NCBI GenBank assembly: GCA_964369475.1
Contig: CAYJFK010000035.1
Coordinates: 1-24,630, forward strand
Direction: 5' to 3'
Length of the DNA: 24,630 nt
Source: CAYJFK01 sp964369475
GTDB taxonomy: Bacteria > Bacillota > Clostridia > Oscillospirales > Feifaniaceae
The notes beneath the pieces were generated by a model. The model saw only the letters and a list, made by a program, of their open reading frames with translations. It was not told the DNA's origin and searched no databases. Made by a program: the position numbers and the translations under genes. The stretch's first letter is position 1, and every line of letters starts with the position of its first letter. Positions 1 through 6,832 of this stretch are shown here, piece after piece.

Positions 1-79
1 ACGCCAGAGGGCACCCTAATGGTGCCCCCTCGCCGCTCCCCCTCCTTCCGAAGGGACTTGATTTTAGGTTTTTCTCCAG
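1..79 (+). repeat. 153-bp repeat element, copy 0 (left part outside window)
   Basis: The right half of the dispersed repeat described at 111-263. It contains the GC-rich module (1-50) with a GGCACC/GGTGCC hairpin, a short AT-rich stretch, and the right end TTTTTCTCCAG (69-79). The 50-base module matches positions 185-234 with one difference. A terminator-like hairpin follows directly at 81-109. Confidence 0.8.
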
Positions 80-80
80 T

Positions 81-109
81 CTGAGGAGCACCGTAACGGT
101 GCTCCTCAG
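81..109 (+). terminator. Perfect 14-bp hairpin between two repeat elements
   Basis: CTGAGGAGCACCGT, one A, then its exact reverse complement. There is no T tract after it, because the next repeat starts in its 3' arm. The core matches the hairpin at 269-301 (GAGC[A/G]CCGTAACGGTGCTC), so the same terminator-like sequence occurs on both sides of the complete element. Its last five bases (CTCAG) also form the base of the next hairpin (105-140), so the two stems compete for them. Confidence 0.6.
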
Positions 110-110
110 C

Positions 111-263
111 TTGGAGAAAAAGTGTTTTCTCCAAGCTGAGAAATCAGCTAAAGCTGATTTTAACGCCCTCGGGGCGGGAATTTTACGCCAGAGGGCACCC
201 TGATGGTGCCCCCTCGCCGCTCCCCCTCCTTCCGTGAACTTTACATTTTAGGTTTTTCTCCAA
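111..263 (+). repeat. 153-bp repeat element, copy 1 (complete)
   Basis: A non-coding element bounded by 11-bp perfect inverted ends, TTGGAGAAAAA (111-121) and TTTTTCTCCAA (253-263). Inside, in order, are an end hairpin with loop AGTG (105-140 including flank), AAATCAGCT/AGCTGATTT (141-160), CGCCC/GGGCG (164-176), and a 50-base GC-rich module with GGCACC/GGTGCC (185-234). The copy at 15388-15540 has the same length and module order. The size and inverted ends resemble a MITE or REPIN, or a repeated structured RNA. No coding potential is evident. Confidence 0.85.
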
Positions 264-268
264 GCTGA

Positions 269-301
269 GCAAAAGGAGCGCCGTAACGGTGCTCCTTTTG
301 C
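269..301 (+). terminator. 16-bp hairpin right of repeat copy 1
   Basis: A stem from GCAAAAGGAGC to GCTCCTTTTGC with one G-T pair and the central CCGTAACGG shared with the hairpin at 81-109. It lies between the repeat and the TetR gene. It could be the original terminator of an upstream gene, duplicated around the repeat. Confidence 0.5.
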
Positions 302-395
302 TTTGAATTACATCTATCACCCTTGGGCAAATAATACTGGTAATGGATCGCCCTTTGTGTTATACTATCTAAAAAAACAAGGAAGATCGGCTTAA

Positions 396-1016
396 ATGAA
401 AGACAATGAAAAGTATATAAAGAAAAAATACGAGCTACTGAAAAAGCTCCAAACAATAGTGCAAGAAGCGGATGGTGCTGATATTTCTGTTAGAGAAATG
501 TCGGAAAAATTAGGCGTAACGACAGGTACATTCTACTACTATTTTGCCGATAAATCGGAGCTGAGCTGGCTTTGGCTCTCCGATCTTGATGTATATATGA
601 AAGAGTTAATTACTCCCACATTTACAGAGGACGAGGCGGCAAACCTTATGCGCTTTAGCCTTGCCAATGCCGATTTTAATATAAATCGAGATGCCGAAAA
701 GAATATTTTTATAAACAAGCTAATCAGCGAAACCTCCTCCCCCCCTTCGGCAAAGGTAGAGCGATACAGTTTTAAAATCCTACGCAAAATTTTTACAGAG
801 GGCATCGAAAAAAAACAGTTTCTGGCCGACTATTCACCCGAGCGCCTAATAGATATATATACTGCCTCTACAAGAGGAATAATAAGTCGATGGGTTGTAA
901 TCGGACAAAATAGCGATCTAAAGCGTGATCTATACGACACCACTGCTTTTTTTCTAAAGGGCATCACCCACGAGAGTTTCGACATGCAGAGCGTTATAAA
1001 GAGTTTCGAGTTTTAA
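396..1016 (+). CDS. TetR/AcrR-family transcriptional regulator
   Basis: The 206-residue length fits the TetR family. An N-terminal helix-turn-helix spans about residues 25-60, with the hallmark recognition segment VTTGTFYYYFADKSEL. The C-terminal 140 residues form the divergent ligand-binding and dimerisation part, so the effector cannot be predicted. The ATG at 396 is preceded by AAGGAAG (379-385), and a TATACT (361-366) could be a -10 box. It is a single-gene unit between the repeat array and a terminator shared with the convergent mobA. Its target is unknown; with no divergent partner in view it may act at a distance or on itself. The family call is secure. Confidence 0.85.
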   Translation: MKDNEKYIKKKYELLKKLQTIVQEADGADISVREMSEKLGVTTGTFYYYFADKSELSWLWLSDLDVYMKELITPTFTEDEAANLMRFSLANADFNINRDAEKNIFINKLISETSSPPSAKVERYSFKILRKIFTEGIEKKQFLADYSPERLIDIYTASTRGIISRWVVIGQNSDLKRDLYDTTAFFLKGITHESFDMQSVIKSFEF

Positions 1017-1058
1017 TTTTAACAAAGGCTTTTTAAATTTGTACAGAGCATACAATAC

Positions 1059-1101
1059 AAAAAGCACATGCAGGCCGCCTTTGGTCTGCATGTGCTTTTT
1101 T
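1059..1101. terminator. Bidirectional intrinsic terminator between tetR-like gene and mobA
   Basis: A long stem AAAAAGCACATGCAGGCC / GGTCTGCATGTGCTTTTTT with a six-base loop. A-runs and T-runs on the two sides let it work for both convergent genes. Confidence 0.85.
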
Positions 1102-1119
1102 AAATGCGGCAAAGATGAG

Positions 1120-1824
1120 CTAACCCTCTTGCTTTGTCGCAATGCATTGTTCGGCTATTTTTAAATCTTCTTCGGTGTTAATGTTAATAAGATAGCGGCT
1201 GTCGACCTCTACACTGTATGTGTTTAGCCGCTTGAAAAGGTTTAGCATTCGTAAATCGTCCTTCTCAAGCTGATCGAAGATGGCTTCCTTTGCGCTTTTG
1301 TTTATCAAGCAGCAGAGCGGATGGATTTTTCCCTCGCTGTCTGTCGCAACGACGGCGTCGCAGTTTGTCTCTTGCATTATCTCTACAAAGGGAAGGAGCA
1401 TTTCCTTGGTAATAAGAGGCATGTCGCAGGGGATGAAGAACGCATAACGTTCCTTTATATACTGCATAACCGAAGCCATAGCCCCAAGTGGGCCCTTGTC
1501 TTCATACATATCGTTAATACATAAATATGCATTATCAATATTGCTGTAATTTTTCGCCACAGACATATATATATATCTAAAACACGACAATTCATTCATA
1601 ATTCTGTCAAGAAATGACATGCCGGCCAGTTCTAACAGAGCCTTGTTTTTATGCCCAAACCGCCTCGCCTTGCCGCCTGCAAGTATAATTGCTGCAACTT
1701 GAGAGGTATCGATGTCGATTGTATTTTTATTATTTATATGAAATATCTTAAATTTTTGATTATTAATCTCGTACGATGAATCTTTTTTAAATAACGGCTT
1801 TTGGCTAAATTCAATATTGCTCAC
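1120..1824 (-). CDS. mobA: Molybdenum cofactor guanylyltransferase (MobA-like)
   Basis: MobA transfers GMP from GTP to molybdopterin, making the guanine dinucleotide cofactor used by DMSO-reductase-family enzymes. Visible motifs are the nucleotide-binding ILAGGKARRFGHKNKAL (residues 47-63, RFG instead of the usual RMG), DKGPLGA (109-115), the metal-binding PCDMP (132-136) and HPL (168-170). The start is GTG at 1822-1824 with AGGAG ten bases upstream. The protein is 234 residues against about 190-200 usual, because of a roughly 42-residue Asn/Ile/Lys-rich N-terminal extension of unknown role. It is divergent from the molybdoenzyme operon 212 bp away, which fits a dedicated cofactor supply. A related MobA-like cytidylyltransferase is less likely given the neighbours. 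Confidence 0.85.
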   Translation of the reverse strand: MSNIEFSQKPLFKKDSSYEINNQKFKIFHINNKNTIDIDTSQVAAIILAGGKARRFGHKNKALLELAGMSFLDRIMNELSCFRYIYMSVAKNYSNIDNAYLCINDMYEDKGPLGAMASVMQYIKERYAFFIPCDMPLITKEMLLPFVEIMQETNCDAVVATDSEGKIHPLCCLINKSAKEAIFDQLEKDDLRMLNLFKRLNTYSVEVDSRYLININTEEDLKIAEQCIATKQEG

Positions 1825-1932
1825 TATCTTACAGCTCCTACCTACTTTAAATTGCCCTTTGATACAAATATTATAACCAAATGCTATGCAATTTGCAACA
1901 GAAATGGCAAATTAATAAAAAAAATTTGATAC

Positions 1933-1999
1933 GTACGCACAAAATATGCAAAAATGTCTTGATTTATTCCGATTGTATTAATATAATCAATGTGCGTAC
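1933..1999. promoter_or_regulatory. Inverted repeat GTACGCAC...GTGCGTAC spanning the molybdoenzyme promoter
   Basis: Exact 8-bp inverted half-sites lie at 1933-1940 and 1992-1999. One is just upstream of the -35 box, the other just after the -10 box near the expected transcription start. The arrangement resembles paired operators of a repressor or redox regulator. The regulator is not identifiable here. Confidence 0.5.
1959..1987 (+). promoter_or_regulatory. Sigma-A-type promoter of the molybdoenzyme operon
   Basis: TTGATT (1959-1964), a 17-base spacer, then a consensus TATAAT (1982-1987). It lies about 45 bases upstream of a strong AGGAGG (2025-2030). Confidence 0.75.
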
Positions 2000-2036
2000 A
2001 TACTATACGCAAGATTAACTATCTAGGAGGTTCAAA

Positions 2037-4295
2037 GTGAAACTACATGAAAAAGTAAGCGCATTCTTCAGTGAAAAGCTTGTATCGAGAAGAAGCTTTT
2101 TGAAGGGCAGCGCCACAGCAGGTGCTGCTGCAACAATGATGGGACTTGTTGGTTGTTCCACAGAGGAGGAAACTCCCGATGTGCAAGATCCGGTAACTCC
2201 CGATGTGCAAGAGCCAACGCCTGCTCCTGTCGGCACGCTGACACATCAGGCATGCCCACGTAACTGTCACGACACATGTTCTATCATTTCCGAAGTTGTA
2301 GACGGAAAGATCGTTAAAATATCGGGCAACAAAGACAACGTTATAACGGCAGGTGGCCTTTGCGTTAAGATGAACCATTACATGAGTTGGGTATATTCCC
2401 CCGACCGTGTGCTCTACCCCATGAAGCGTGTTGGCGCAAAGGGAGAGGGAAAGTTCGAGCAGATAACATGGGACGAAGCTCTTGCAACTATCGCCGACAA
2501 GACAAAGGCGGCAATAGACCAGTACGGCAGCGAGACCGTGCTTCCATACAGCTACTCGGGCAACCTCGGTATGGTTCAAAACTACGGTGCACCTAACAGC
2601 TATTTTAACAGGATTGCATCTTCCCGTCTGCAAAGAACCGTTTGTGCAAGCGCAGGTGATGCGGCAATCCCCTACACCTACGGTGCCGACAACGGTCTTG
2701 ATCCCGAGCAGTATCCAAACACAAAGCTCTATGTATCGTGGGGCATTAACGAGGCGGCAACAAATGTTCATGCCTTAAAGTTTATTAAGGAGTGTAAAGA
2801 AAACGGCGGTAAAATCCTTGTCGTTAACCCTGTTCGCATTCCCATTGCAAACTTTGCAGATCAGTTTGTTCAGATAAAGCCCGGCACAGATGCGGCCTTT
2901 GCACTTGGTGTTGCAAACTATATTATCGAGAACAACATGCAAGATCAAGCCTACATCGATGCAAACACAATAGGATATGACGAGCTAAAGGCAAAGGCGG
3001 CAGAGTACACCCTTGCAAGAACGGCTGAGATAACAGGCGTTTCCGAGCAAGAGATCATAGACTTTGCAACGACATACGCAGGCACAAAGCCCTCTATCCT
3101 AAAGATCGGCTACGGCATACAGAGAAACTCCAACGGCGGCTCGATGATCCGTGCCATTACACTACTACCCGCACTTGTCGGCACGATCGGCATGGGCGAT
3201 AACTCGGGCTACACCTATATCAATGCGGCATACTGGAAGCCAAACTATTCAGGACTAACATCGCCTGAGTTTGTAGAGGGTATGGATCTTAGAAGAATCA
3301 ACATGAACGAGATCGGCAAAGCGCTAACGGGCGATCATCCGCTAACGTCGGAGCTACCTATAACGGTGCTTATGGTCTACAACAGTAACCCCGTTGCAAT
3401 TACGCAAAATGTCGGACTTGTAAGAAAGGGTCTTGCAAGAGAGGATCTATTTACTGTCGTTATGGACATCTTCAGAACAGATACCGCCGACTATGCCGAC
3501 ATCATCCTACCTGCTTGTACCTTCTTCGAGTACGAGGATCTAAACCAAGACTACCTCGGCTTCTATGTAAGATACAACCAGCCTGCAATAGCTCCTCTTG
3601 GCGAGAGCAAGAGCAACATGGACATGTTTGCAATGATTGCAAAGGCTATGGGCTACACAGACTCCTTCTTCGATATGACATCGGAAGAGGCTATGGCAGT
3701 TGTTCTTGATCAAGTTGACCTAATCGATCAGGGCATAACCTACGAAAAGCTAAAGGCAGACGGATTTGCAAAAATCCATGTCGATACTCCTTACAAGGAT
3801 AAGGTCTTTAAGACACCTTCGGGCAAGATAGAGTTCTACTCCGAAACACTGGGCGAGACAGGCCTGCACCCCGTTGCAGACTATGTGCCTACTGCCGAGA
3901 GTTCAGACGGCGACCCTGCCCTATTTGCAAAGTATCCGCTAACGCTTGTTACACCTGCTACAAAAAATCTGCTTAACAGCCAGATGCACAGCATTCCGCA
4001 AATCCAAGAGCTCATGGGCGAGCCCGTTGTGTTTGTCAACACAGAGGATGCCGCATCGAGAGGCATTGCAGATGGGGACAAGCTACGTCTATACAACGAT
4101 CGTGGCGAGACAATTCTCGTTGCAAGAGTAAGCGCAGACACAACTCGCAAGGGCACACTTCTTGCCTTTAACTGCCCATGGCCAAAACTAATCGAGGGCG
4201 GCACAAGCGTAAACGAGCTAACGAGCGACCGTCTTACAGACATCGGCTTTGGCTCGACATATCACACAAACTTGGTTGAAATTGCCAAGATGTAA
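2037..4295 (+). CDS. Tat-exported lipoprotein, molybdopterin oxidoreductase catalytic subunit (DMSO-reductase superfamily)
   Basis: A 752-residue terminal-reductase-type catalytic subunit. Residues 17-24 are the twin-arginine motif SRRSFLKG, followed by a hydrophobic stretch ending in the lipobox LVGC (Cys40). It should therefore be exported folded and lipid-anchored outside the membrane. A [4Fe-4S] site is formed by Cys73, Cys77, Cys81 and Cys109. The RTVCASAGDAA segment places Cys203 where NapA- and PhsA-type enzymes have the molybdenum ligand, rather than the Ser of true DMSO reductases. The C-terminal dinucleotide-binding domain begins near residue 630. The start is GTG with AGGAGG seven bases upstream. 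It heads an operon with an Fe-S subunit, a polyferredoxin and a chaperone. The substrate cannot be told (sulfur oxyanion, N- or S-oxide, or other acceptors). No NrfD/DmsC-type membrane anchor is encoded. Confidence 0.9.
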   Translation: MKLHEKVSAFFSEKLVSRRSFLKGSATAGAAATMMGLVGCSTEEETPDVQDPVTPDVQEPTPAPVGTLTHQACPRNCHDTCSIISEVVDGKIVKISGNKDNVITAGGLCVKMNHYMSWVYSPDRVLYPMKRVGAKGEGKFEQITWDEALATIADKTKAAIDQYGSETVLPYSYSGNLGMVQNYGAPNSYFNRIASSRLQRTVCASAGDAAIPYTYGADNGLDPEQYPNTKLYVSWGINEAATNVHALKFIKECKENGGKILVVNPVRIPIANFADQFVQIKPGTDAAFALGVANYIIENNMQDQAYIDANTIGYDELKAKAAEYTLARTAEITGVSEQEIIDFATTYAGTKPSILKIGYGIQRNSNGGSMIRAITLLPALVGTIGMGDNSGYTYINAAYWKPNYSGLTSPEFVEGMDLRRINMNEIGKALTGDHPLTSELPITVLMVYNSNPVAITQNVGLVRKGLAREDLFTVVMDIFRTDTADYADIILPACTFFEYEDLNQDYLGFYVRYNQPAIAPLGESKSNMDMFAMIAKAMGYTDSFFDMTSEEAMAVVLDQVDLIDQGITYEKLKADGFAKIHVDTPYKDKVFKTPSGKIEFYSETLGETGLHPVADYVPTAESSDGDPALFAKYPLTLVTPATKNLLNSQMHSIPQIQELMGEPVVFVNTEDAASRGIADGDKLRLYNDRGETILVARVSADTTRKGTLLAFNCPWPKLIEGGTSVNELTSDRLTDIGFGSTYHTNLVEIAKM

Positions 4296-4316
4296 CTTTG
4301 AAAGGAGAATAAAACA

Positions 4317-4841
4317 ATGGCACAACTTGGCTTTTTACTCGATCAGAGATATTGTATTGGCTGTCAAGGTTGCGAGACCGCTTGTCAGGCAAGAAATAAT
4401 TCCCCCGTTGGCATTTCGCTAAGAACGGCGGAGAGTTTTGAAGAGCGCTCGACAGCACCATTCCTCACATCGAGCTGTGCTCACTGCGAAAATCCCTCGT
4501 GCATCCCTGCGTGTCCCGTGTCGGCAATCTCCAAAAACGAGGAGAACGGCATTGTAACAACAGATTATGCCACATGTATCGGATGTAAGGCATGTATCTC
4601 GGCCTGCCCCTACGGTGCGCCGAAATACGACGAGGAGTCTAACGTCTCGATGAAGTGCGACTTCTGCGCCGATCGTCTTGCAGCAGGCGAGAACCCTGCA
4701 TGTGTCGATGGATGCCCTGTAAAGGTGCTGACCTACGGCGAGATAGCAGAGCTTGAAGCATTCCCAAGAGGCACTGTCTCGACATCGACAGGCGGCTTCC
4801 CCGACACAGAAAACAAAGCGGCAGTAAGATTTGTAAACTAA
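4317..4841 (+). CDS. DmsB-like four-cluster [4Fe-4S] electron transfer subunit
   Basis: A 174-residue protein with sixteen cysteines in the four-motif pattern of DmsB/PhsB/NrfC proteins: Cys13-16-19-23, Cys54-57-62-66, Cys87-90-93-97 and Cys114-117-129-133. It should relay electrons to the molybdenum subunit. It has no signal peptide, so it is presumably co-exported with the Tat-bearing catalytic subunit, as known for this family. AAAGGAG (4301 onward) lies 21 bases after the upstream stop, giving tight operon spacing. At 174 residues it is at the short end for the family (about 190-205). Confidence 0.93.
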   Translation: MAQLGFLLDQRYCIGCQGCETACQARNNSPVGISLRTAESFEERSTAPFLTSSCAHCENPSCIPACPVSAISKNEENGIVTTDYATCIGCKACISACPYGAPKYDEESNVSMKCDFCADRLAAGENPACVDGCPVKVLTYGEIAELEAFPRGTVSTSTGGFPDTENKAAVRFVN

Positions 4842-4861
4842 TTTACAGTATAAAGACAATA

Positions 4862-4898
4862 AGCAAAAGGTCGTAACAACTGATTACGGCCTTTTGCT
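4862..4898 (+). terminator. Intra-operon hairpin after the Fe-S subunit gene
   Basis: A stem of about 15 bp (AGCAAAAGG[T]CGTAA / TTACGGCCTTTTGCT) with a seven-base loop and no T tract. It may be an attenuator or mRNA stabiliser that lowers expression of the two downstream genes, rather than a full terminator. Confidence 0.5.
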
Positions 4899-4974
4899 AC
4901 GGTCTTAAGATAGGGCGGATCGAGGCGGTTTCAGACTAGATAGCCCACCTTAATCCAACCTAAGGGAGAAATAT

Positions 4975-6018
4975 ATGGCAAATTTATTTTTGGGGTATCT
5001 GCAAAGTCGAATAACAAATGTCGAGACCCCCATTTTCGATAGAGACATATGCGTAAACAAAGGTCAAAAGCGCTTTGCCTGCACAAGCTGTGTCGACCTG
5101 TGCGACAGCGGCGCACTGCACTTTAAAGAGGGAGAGCGAGTGCCTTACTTCGATAAGGAAAAGTGCGAGGGTTGCAGGCTCTGCTCTAAGTTTTGCCCAA
5201 AAGGGGCGCTGACTCTAAACGAGCAGTACAAGTCGCTTCTTGAAAAGAGCCTTCGTGCAGATAAAATGCTCTTTTCTTGCAAGTCTAACCCAAAGGTTCA
5301 AGGGGGCGAGAGGGTATCTTGCCTTGCCGCAATTCCCTTTGCGGTTTATGCTTATATGTCTACCGAAACTAAAATTATGCTCGACTGCGAGTTTTGCAAT
5401 GAGTGTAGCCAAAACAAATCTCGTGCCGTAACAGGGCTTACCGATAAGCTCTCGCTCTTTACGAGCTACGATGTGAGCGACACGAGCGGCGCTTTTGACA
5501 TAGCACCCGAAGAAGTGCTGTCGAGAAGGGATTTATTTAAATCGCTCAAAGACAGGGCGACCGAGACGGTAAACATAATATTGCCTGAGGACGGCGAGGG
5601 CGACATATTTAAAGAAGCACTAAAGCGAAAACTTGCCATAAGCGGCGGTCGACATAAGATAAGTACATTTATTTTTAATAAAAATTGCAACGGGTGCGGA
5701 CATTGCGAAATGCTATGTCCTGTAAGGGCAATAAAGATCGAGTATGTCGGCGACAGTTTGGGCAAGGTCTATCACGACACTGTAAAATGCACAGGCTGCG
5801 ACATATGCACAAAGGTATGCTCTAAGGACGCAGTCGAGCAGAGCACCGTCGAAATTTCCGGCAGTGCCATCTACTGCCTGTCCGAGATAAAGGTAAACCT
5901 GTGCAAGATTTGCAAGCTGCCACAACCGATGGGTCATGGCGACATATGCCCTACATGCCAAAGGAAAAAGCCAAAGAGAAGTATAGACTATGCCTCCAAA
6001 ACGAGGCCAATCGTATAG
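4975..6018 (+). CDS. Polyferredoxin with at least four [4Fe-4S] motifs and a C-terminal CxxC zinc-ribbon-like tail
   Basis: A 347-residue protein with no signal peptide or membrane segment, so probably cytosolic. Cluster motifs are Cys26/36-39-43 (atypical), Cys64-67-70-74, Cys238-241-244-248 and Cys272-275-278-282. A middle region has Cys102, Cys116 and Cys138-141-144, and the tail has two CxxC pairs (310/313, 325/328). SRRDLFKSL (183-191) lies between the halves. The architecture resembles NapF-like and other accessory ferredoxins beside molybdoenzymes, which may pass electrons or help mature the catalytic subunit. AAGGGAG lies nine bases before the ATG. It sits between the Fe-S subunit and the chaperone, which supports a role in assembly or electron supply. 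The exact function is unknown. Confidence 0.8.
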   Translation: MANLFLGYLQSRITNVETPIFDRDICVNKGQKRFACTSCVDLCDSGALHFKEGERVPYFDKEKCEGCRLCSKFCPKGALTLNEQYKSLLEKSLRADKMLFSCKSNPKVQGGERVSCLAAIPFAVYAYMSTETKIMLDCEFCNECSQNKSRAVTGLTDKLSLFTSYDVSDTSGAFDIAPEEVLSRRDLFKSLKDRATETVNIILPEDGEGDIFKEALKRKLAISGGRHKISTFIFNKNCNGCGHCEMLCPVRAIKIEYVGDSLGKVYHDTVKCTGCDICTKVCSKDAVEQSTVEISGSAIYCLSEIKVNLCKICKLPQPMGHGDICPTCQRKKPKRSIDYASKTRPIV

Positions 6019-6035
6019 CGAAAGGATTAAAAAAC

Positions 6036-6713
6036 ATGAAAAAAGCCGAAAAATTTGCAATACTAATAAGTTTCATGGAGGACAGAACGGGGGTTTTGGA
6101 GTTCTACCGAGACATGTACTACGCCCTACCCACTCAGGAGCTTTTGGACAAGATAGTAACATTTGAAGATATGGGAGATATAGAAGGGCTCGAGATGTGG
6201 GAGCAAAAGTTGGTCGCCCTTGCAAATTATGTCAAAAACAGCAAAGAGAGCGATCTGCTCGGCGAACTGCGTGCAGAGTTTACACGGCTTTTTATCGGCC
6301 CGAAAAGCCCTCCTGCCTCGCTATTTGAATCGGTCTACCTCTCGCCCCGTCGTCATCTTTTCGACAAGGTAACAACAGAGGTAAGGGCATTTTATGCAAA
6401 ACACGGCCTCGAAGTGGAGCGCAAAGACCGTATTCCCGACGACCACATAGCATATGAAATAGAATTTTTGTACTACCTATCAAATCAAGCGACAGCACTT
6501 GTTGCCAAGAACAAGACAATAAGAGAGGTAAAAGAAGTGCTTACTGCCTCGAACGAGTTTTGCGAAACCCATCTTATGAAGTGGGTGGGCAAATTCAAAG
6601 ACAGGGTAGAAAAAAACTCGAAATTTGAATTTTTCACGTTAATTGCACAGTCTATGGTGCTCTTTTTAGAGAGCGACATCGAGCTTGTAAAGGGAATAAT
6701 CGAAACGCTATAA
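6036..6713 (+). CDS. TorD/DmsD-family molybdoenzyme maturation chaperone
   Basis: The start chosen is the ATG at 6036, nine bases after AAAGGA (6021-6026), giving 225 residues. A longer reading from 5901 would overlap the polyferredoxin by over 100 bases and has no such site. An all-helical TorD-like protein is indicated by EFTRLFIGPKSPPASLFESVY in the middle of the sequence and by PDDHIAYEIEFLYYLSNQA, the family signature. Such chaperones bind the Tat signal of the catalytic subunit until cofactor insertion is complete. It is the last gene of the operon, 17 bases after the ferredoxin stop, and is followed by a strong terminator. Confidence 0.88.
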   Translation: MKKAEKFAILISFMEDRTGVLEFYRDMYYALPTQELLDKIVTFEDMGDIEGLEMWEQKLVALANYVKNSKESDLLGELRAEFTRLFIGPKSPPASLFESVYLSPRRHLFDKVTTEVRAFYAKHGLEVERKDRIPDDHIAYEIEFLYYLSNQATALVAKNKTIREVKEVLTASNEFCETHLMKWVGKFKDRVEKNSKFEFFTLIAQSMVLFLESDIELVKGIIETL

Positions 6714-6716
6714 GCT

Positions 6717-6749
6717 AACCCCCTTGGCCAAACGGTCAAGGGGGTTTTT
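6717..6749 (+). terminator. Intrinsic terminator of the molybdoenzyme operon
   Basis: AACCCCCTTGGCC, an AAAC loop, then GGTCAAGGGGGTT followed by a T run. It lies four bases after the chaperone stop codon. Confidence 0.92.
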
Positions 6750-6832
6750 GTAAATATATCTGTCGCCTTGGCCTTTGTGCGGCAAACAAAAAGGGCAAAA
6801 GAAGCATCTTTGCCGATTAATGCGGAGTAAAT

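Noticed and set aside
1..301. CRISPR array or tandem operator array
   Set aside because: The repeats are about 153 bp, each made of several different hairpins, with terminators rather than unique spacers between them, and no cas genes are present.
5901..6035. Longer start for the TorD-like chaperone
   Set aside because: It would overlap the polyferredoxin by over 100 bases. The ATG at 6036 has AAAGGA at good spacing, and the added residues do not resemble the family.
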